Below are positions 61,268 to 64,000 of a stretch of DNA of 64,000 nt, piece by piece. How positions within the stretch are numbered: the stretch's first letter is position 1; every line of letters begins with the position of its first letter. The position numbers and the translations under genes are program-made. The notes under the pieces were generated by a model that was not told the DNA's origin, ran no database searches, and was given only the letters and a program-made list of their open reading frames with translations. This stretch comes from G032773895 sp965248935 (GTDB lineage Bacteria > Pseudomonadota > Gammaproteobacteria > Pseudomonadales > Cellvibrionaceae): contig OZ252214.1 of assembly GCA_965248935.1 (NCBI GenBank), forward strand, positions 1,674,001 to 1,738,000, read 5' to 3'.

Positions 61268-62521
61268 ATGCCTCAACCTGTATCCCCAAAACCCCCTTCT
61301 TTCGAACTGCGCCTGTCCGTACTCAGTGCAATTGATTACGCACCCGGCGACACGATTCGCCAAAGAATTCAATCCGTGAGTCAACGCACCTTTGTGGATA
61401 AGCCTAGCGGCCTAGCGTATCAATTTACTTGGCGCACCATTGAAAGCTGGCTATACCGATTTAAAAAACACGGGATCACCACTCTGGAGAAGAAAACTCG
61501 TTCCGATAAACACACCTACCGAAAAGTGAGCGTGAATGAACTCGCCGAAGCCATTCATGAAGTACTGCCACAACTGAGTGTGAACAAAACCGGCGTCATT
61601 CCCAAAATAGCCTTATACCGTAAGCTTTTGCAGCACAATGTTGTTTTGCGCTCACAACTGTCACAGACCTCGTTTTATCGGATGGTACGTGAGAATAACC
61701 TGATGCAGACCGAACACACTCAAAAACTACGCCACGCCTTTGCTATGCAGTATGCCAATGAGCTGTGGCAGGCGGATACGATGTATGGCCCCTCGATTAA
61801 ACAACCTGATGGCAAATGGCGTAAAACCTTTCTGATTGGGTTTATTGATGACGCATCAAGAGTGATCACCCATGCTCAGTTCTTTTATCGTGACAACACT
61901 GAAAATATGATTGAGGCTTTTCGCTCGGCTTTATTTAAGCGAGGAAAACCAGAACGTCTTTATTTTGATAATGGGTCTAATTACACCTCCAAAGAGATAC
62001 TTCAAGCCTGTCTCAGACTGAACATTCACCTGTCTCACGCCCCGATTCGAGACGGGGCGGCGAAGGGGAAAATTGAACGTTTTTTTAGAGGGTTTAGAGA
62101 TAGGTTTTTAGTGCAACACCTTGAATTTGACTCGCTCGAAGATCTCAATGACAAAACACATGAGTGGATTGAACAAGATTACAATACTCAACACCATAGT
62201 GGCATTCAAATGGCGCCTCTTGATCGATTTAATCTCGACCGTGAACGGGTTCTATTCTTAACCGACGACGAATATACGGAGGAAGTATTCTTTGTTGAAG
62301 AAAACCGTAAAGTCTCTAAAACCAATGTCTTTTCTATTAACAATCAAAAGTATGAATGCCCTGTGGATTTACGTGAAAAGACGGTTCAAGTCCGATTTGA
62401 CCGAACTCGACGCAACGCTTTTATTGTTTACTTTAATGAACAACGCATGGGGCAAGCGCAATTACTCGATGTACACTTTAATGCCCAAAGGCATCTAAAG
62501 AGCCGAGGAGATGACGTATGA
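61268..62521 (+). CDS. DDE-type transposase (rve/Mu-like integrase core)
   Basis: 417 aa. N-terminal HTH region (FTWRTIESWLYRFKKHG), DDE core with Asp in ELWQADTMYG, Asp in LYFDNGSNYTS and Glu in AAKGKIERFFRGFRD, and a C-terminal beta-barrel-like domain of the Mu transposase type (KTNVFSINNQKYECPVDLRE). ATG 61268 has GCGGAGAAAATA upstream and is preferred over the 26-codon longer frame. Its stop overlaps the start of the ATPase gene (ATGA), so they are coupled. Confidence 0.87.
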   Translation: MPQPVSPKPPSFELRLSVLSAIDYAPGDTIRQRIQSVSQRTFVDKPSGLAYQFTWRTIESWLYRFKKHGITTLEKKTRSDKHTYRKVSVNELAEAIHEVLPQLSVNKTGVIPKIALYRKLLQHNVVLRSQLSQTSFYRMVRENNLMQTEHTQKLRHAFAMQYANELWQADTMYGPSIKQPDGKWRKTFLIGFIDDASRVITHAQFFYRDNTENMIEAFRSALFKRGKPERLYFDNGSNYTSKEILQACLRLNIHLSHAPIRDGAAKGKIERFFRGFRDRFLVQHLEFDSLEDLNDKTHEWIEQDYNTQHHSGIQMAPLDRFNLDRERVLFLTDDEYTEEVFFVEENRKVSKTNVFSINNQKYECPVDLREKTVQVRFDRTRRNAFIVYFNEQRMGQAQLLDVHFNAQRHLKSRGDDV

Positions 62522-63324
62522 TTACATCCATCCACGGTGTGACCAAAGAACCTTTTAACCGAAATACGCTTGTTTTACTCCCACAGCAAAAAAACATGCT
62601 CGATGTGATAACAATACACGCACAGCAAGGAGGCTTCTCCGTTATTGTCGGCGAACCGGGTGTGGGAAAAACGGTTCTCAAAGAACATATTCACAATCTA
62701 GACAATGAACGTGATATCACGGTGGTATGCTGCTCTCGAACATTGCATACTTACTGGCAGATTCTCACTCAATTAGCGGAATCCTTTAAAATAGATGTGC
62801 CTGAAAAATCGTTAGAGAAAGAGTTGATAAAAGCGGCATTCAACCATATACAGCAGAGAAAAACGCTGTATATTCTGATTGACGAGGCTCATCTTATTGA
62901 TATGTTAGTATTGAGAAAATTACGTTTGTTGTTTGAGCAATACCCCAAAAAACATAATTTAATTCTGTTTGGGCAACGCGATTTATTGCATTATCTATCG
63001 CTGAATGTGAATCAGGATATTAAAAGTCGGATTACTTACTCTGCCACATTAAAGCCGCTCAATAATGACGATATGGAGCGCTATATCATTAACGAACTCG
63101 AAGCCGCTAGGATGGGGATAAATACCTTTGATATGGCCGCTATTGAGTTAATATTGCGCTCAAGTTCTGGCAATTTAAGGCTGTGTAGAAATCTATGCTA
63201 TGGCAGTCTTATCGAAGCCGCTAGAGAGACAAAAAAAATAGTCACCATTACCCATGTTAACGCAGTATTAGTGCAACCTCATTGGCGTTCACATGATGAA
63301 TTGATTACACAGCAAGTCTCCTGA
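62518..63324 (+). CDS. AAA+ ATPase, transposition partner (TniB/ExeA-like)
   Basis: 268 aa, AAA ATPase with Walker A in VGEPGVGKTVL (about residue 43), Walker B in LYILIDEAHLID (about 118), and a C-terminal helical lid (RLCRNLCYGSLIEAARETKK). It starts within the last codons of the transposase gene. By analogy to TnsC, TniB and MuB it should bind target DNA and activate the transposase. Confidence 0.87.
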   Translation: MITSIHGVTKEPFNRNTLVLLPQQKNMLDVITIHAQQGGFSVIVGEPGVGKTVLKEHIHNLDNERDITVVCCSRTLHTYWQILTQLAESFKIDVPEKSLEKELIKAAFNHIQQRKTLYILIDEAHLIDMLVLRKLRLLFEQYPKKHNLILFGQRDLLHYLSLNVNQDIKSRITYSATLKPLNNDDMERYIINELEAARMGINTFDMAAIELILRSSSGNLRLCRNLCYGSLIEAARETKKIVTITHVNAVLVQPHWRSHDELITQQVS

Positions 63325-63439
63325 ATACATCACTCTCCTCGCAAGTCAACCAATAAGATCGAATAGGCTTATCTCGGTCTTATTGGTATCCAGCCAAATT
63401 CATCGTAGATACGATTATCTAAAAAACAGGGTGCCATTT

Positions 63440-63702
63440 TACGATGGGAGTGTGGAAAATTGGCTGTAAAACTTTATTATTCTACGACCAGTAATGCGGG
63501 AAAAACTACGATGATAGTTTTGCGCTCTACAACAGAAAACTACGATGGGAATTTTTTGGATCAACTTTGGTAAAGACTACGATGGGAAAATAATAATTAG
63601 AAAAAAGTCTACGATGTGAGTGTGGGAAATTGGCCGTAAAACTTCATTATTCTACGACCAGTAATGTGGGAAAAACTACGATGATAGTTTTGCGCTCTAC
63701 AA
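63440..63702. repeat. Duplicated right end with TACGATG sites
   Basis: Two direct copies of a 92-bp sequence (63441-63532 and 63611-63702) match at 87 positions and both end GCGCTCTACAA. TACGATG occurs at 63440, 63507, 63541, 63578, 63610 and 63677, and a TACGACC variant at 63483 and 63653. They look like repeated transposase-binding sites. Confidence 0.8.
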
Positions 63703-63978
63703 TCACGGGAGAGGGATTCATTCGCTTTGCTTTAACAAACACAACCGCCTCTGGAGCCTCTTTAAGTTGCTTCTTTCGTAAGCTAAAATACTTCGAACAC
63801 ATCGTATGTTCTTTGCAAAACTGTGCTTGGCTTAATCCACTCGATTCTTGCTGTTTGAACAAGGATAACCAATCTCCAGTGGTTCGTTTGATCATGAGTA
63901 AGCTCTCCCAAAAAATTAGAAGATTCACTCTATAGGAATCAGATTAGATTAACAGTGTGCAGTTGGATTAACGCTTAC
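63703..63978 (-). mobile_element. Inverted IS66-type end with tnpA fragment
   Basis: The element ends ACGCTTAC at 63978 and is the reverse complement of the 60231 copy for 96 bp. On the minus strand, ATG 63895 starts an IS66 TnpA-like protein (MIKRTTGDWLSLFKQQ, SQAQFCKEHTMCSKYFSLRK) that runs about 64 codons to MNPSPVIV and is then cut by the transposon right end at about 63702. Neither tnpB nor tnpC is present. Confidence 0.8.
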
Positions 63979-64000
63979 CATCTAGAATAGTTAATCAGCC

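Larger units (their letters stand above)
60351..63701 (+). mobile_element. Compact TGT...ACA transposon with DDE transposase and AAA ATPase
   Basis: About 3.35 kb. The left end starts TGTTACTTCCC and contains CCCATAGTA (60367) and CCCATCGTA (60401). The right end (63440-63701) contains at least six TACGATG sites and ends CTCTACA. Three genes in one direction: zinc-ribbon protein, DDE transposase, AAA ATPase. TGT/ACA ends, multiple transposase-type binding sites at both ends and an ATPase partner recall the Tn7/Tn5053/Mu group, but neither a TnsA nor a TniQ homologue is present. No target duplication is seen, because the two flanks belong to different, inverted IS66 copies. Confidence 0.7.

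Noticed and set aside
63425..63702. Repeated TACGATG sites as a CRISPR-like array
   Set aside because: Spacing is irregular, the repeated unit is 9 bp, and position at the end of a transposase-ATPase pair explains them as transposase-binding sites.

Overview
The window comes from the chromosome of a gammaproteobacterium, probably marine and close to the Cellvibrionaceae (inferred from gene order and gene content, not from any rRNA, since none is present). Many blocks follow the Pseudomonas-type order: mreC-mreD-maf-rng-yhdP, algZ-algR-hemC-hemD-hemX-hemY facing argH, crc facing pyrE, argB-algC-coaBC facing radC-rpmB-rpmG-mutM, and secB-rhodanese facing gpmI-envC-ctpA-polysaccharide deacetylase. 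No tRNA, rRNA or CRISPR array was seen.

Layout. 1-7846: cell-shape and envelope genes. 7853-9189: an IS256-family element with 29-bp inverted repeats and a frameshifted transposase, inserted exactly between the stops of two convergent genes. 9192-15581: a receiver protein, a membrane coiled-coil protein, a metallo-beta-lactamase-fold protein, a PhnA-like protein and an HPt-HD-GYP protein. 15582-19309: an apparent four-gene operon of two exported spondin-domain proteins plus an OmpR-type two-component pair. 19459-23444: a GIY-YIG protein and a very large MshQ-like LamG protein. 23562-31301: heme biosynthesis, the AlgZ/AlgR pair and argH. 31753-42141: housekeeping genes (crc, pyrE, slmA, argB, algC, coaBC, radC, ribosomal proteins L28 and L33, mutM). 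42187-50575: a Sel1/TonB_C protein, secB, a rhodanese, gpmI and the envC-ctpA-deacetylase cell-separation cluster.

50914-64000 is an accessory, heavily rearranged region. A DUF1631-PilZ operon whose third small gene is split by a 520-bp unit bearing an RHS-core fragment and 17-bp terminal inverted repeats; an IS110-type transposase fragment with its noncoding flank; pieces of two tyrosine (Y1) transposases; decayed regulator genes; RNase HI; and finally a compact TGT...ACA transposon (zinc-ribbon protein, DDE transposase, AAA ATPase) with many TACGATGGG-like end sites, sitting between two inverted IS66-type ends.

Most notable points: AlgC has Asp where the family's catalytic phosphoserine lies; algZ is preceded by a 12-codon leader ORF that contains algZ's own Shine-Dalgarno sequence; mreC appears to start at ATC; and the terminal sequence of the 60-64 kb transposon is shared with the RHS-bearing mini-element nine kilobases away.
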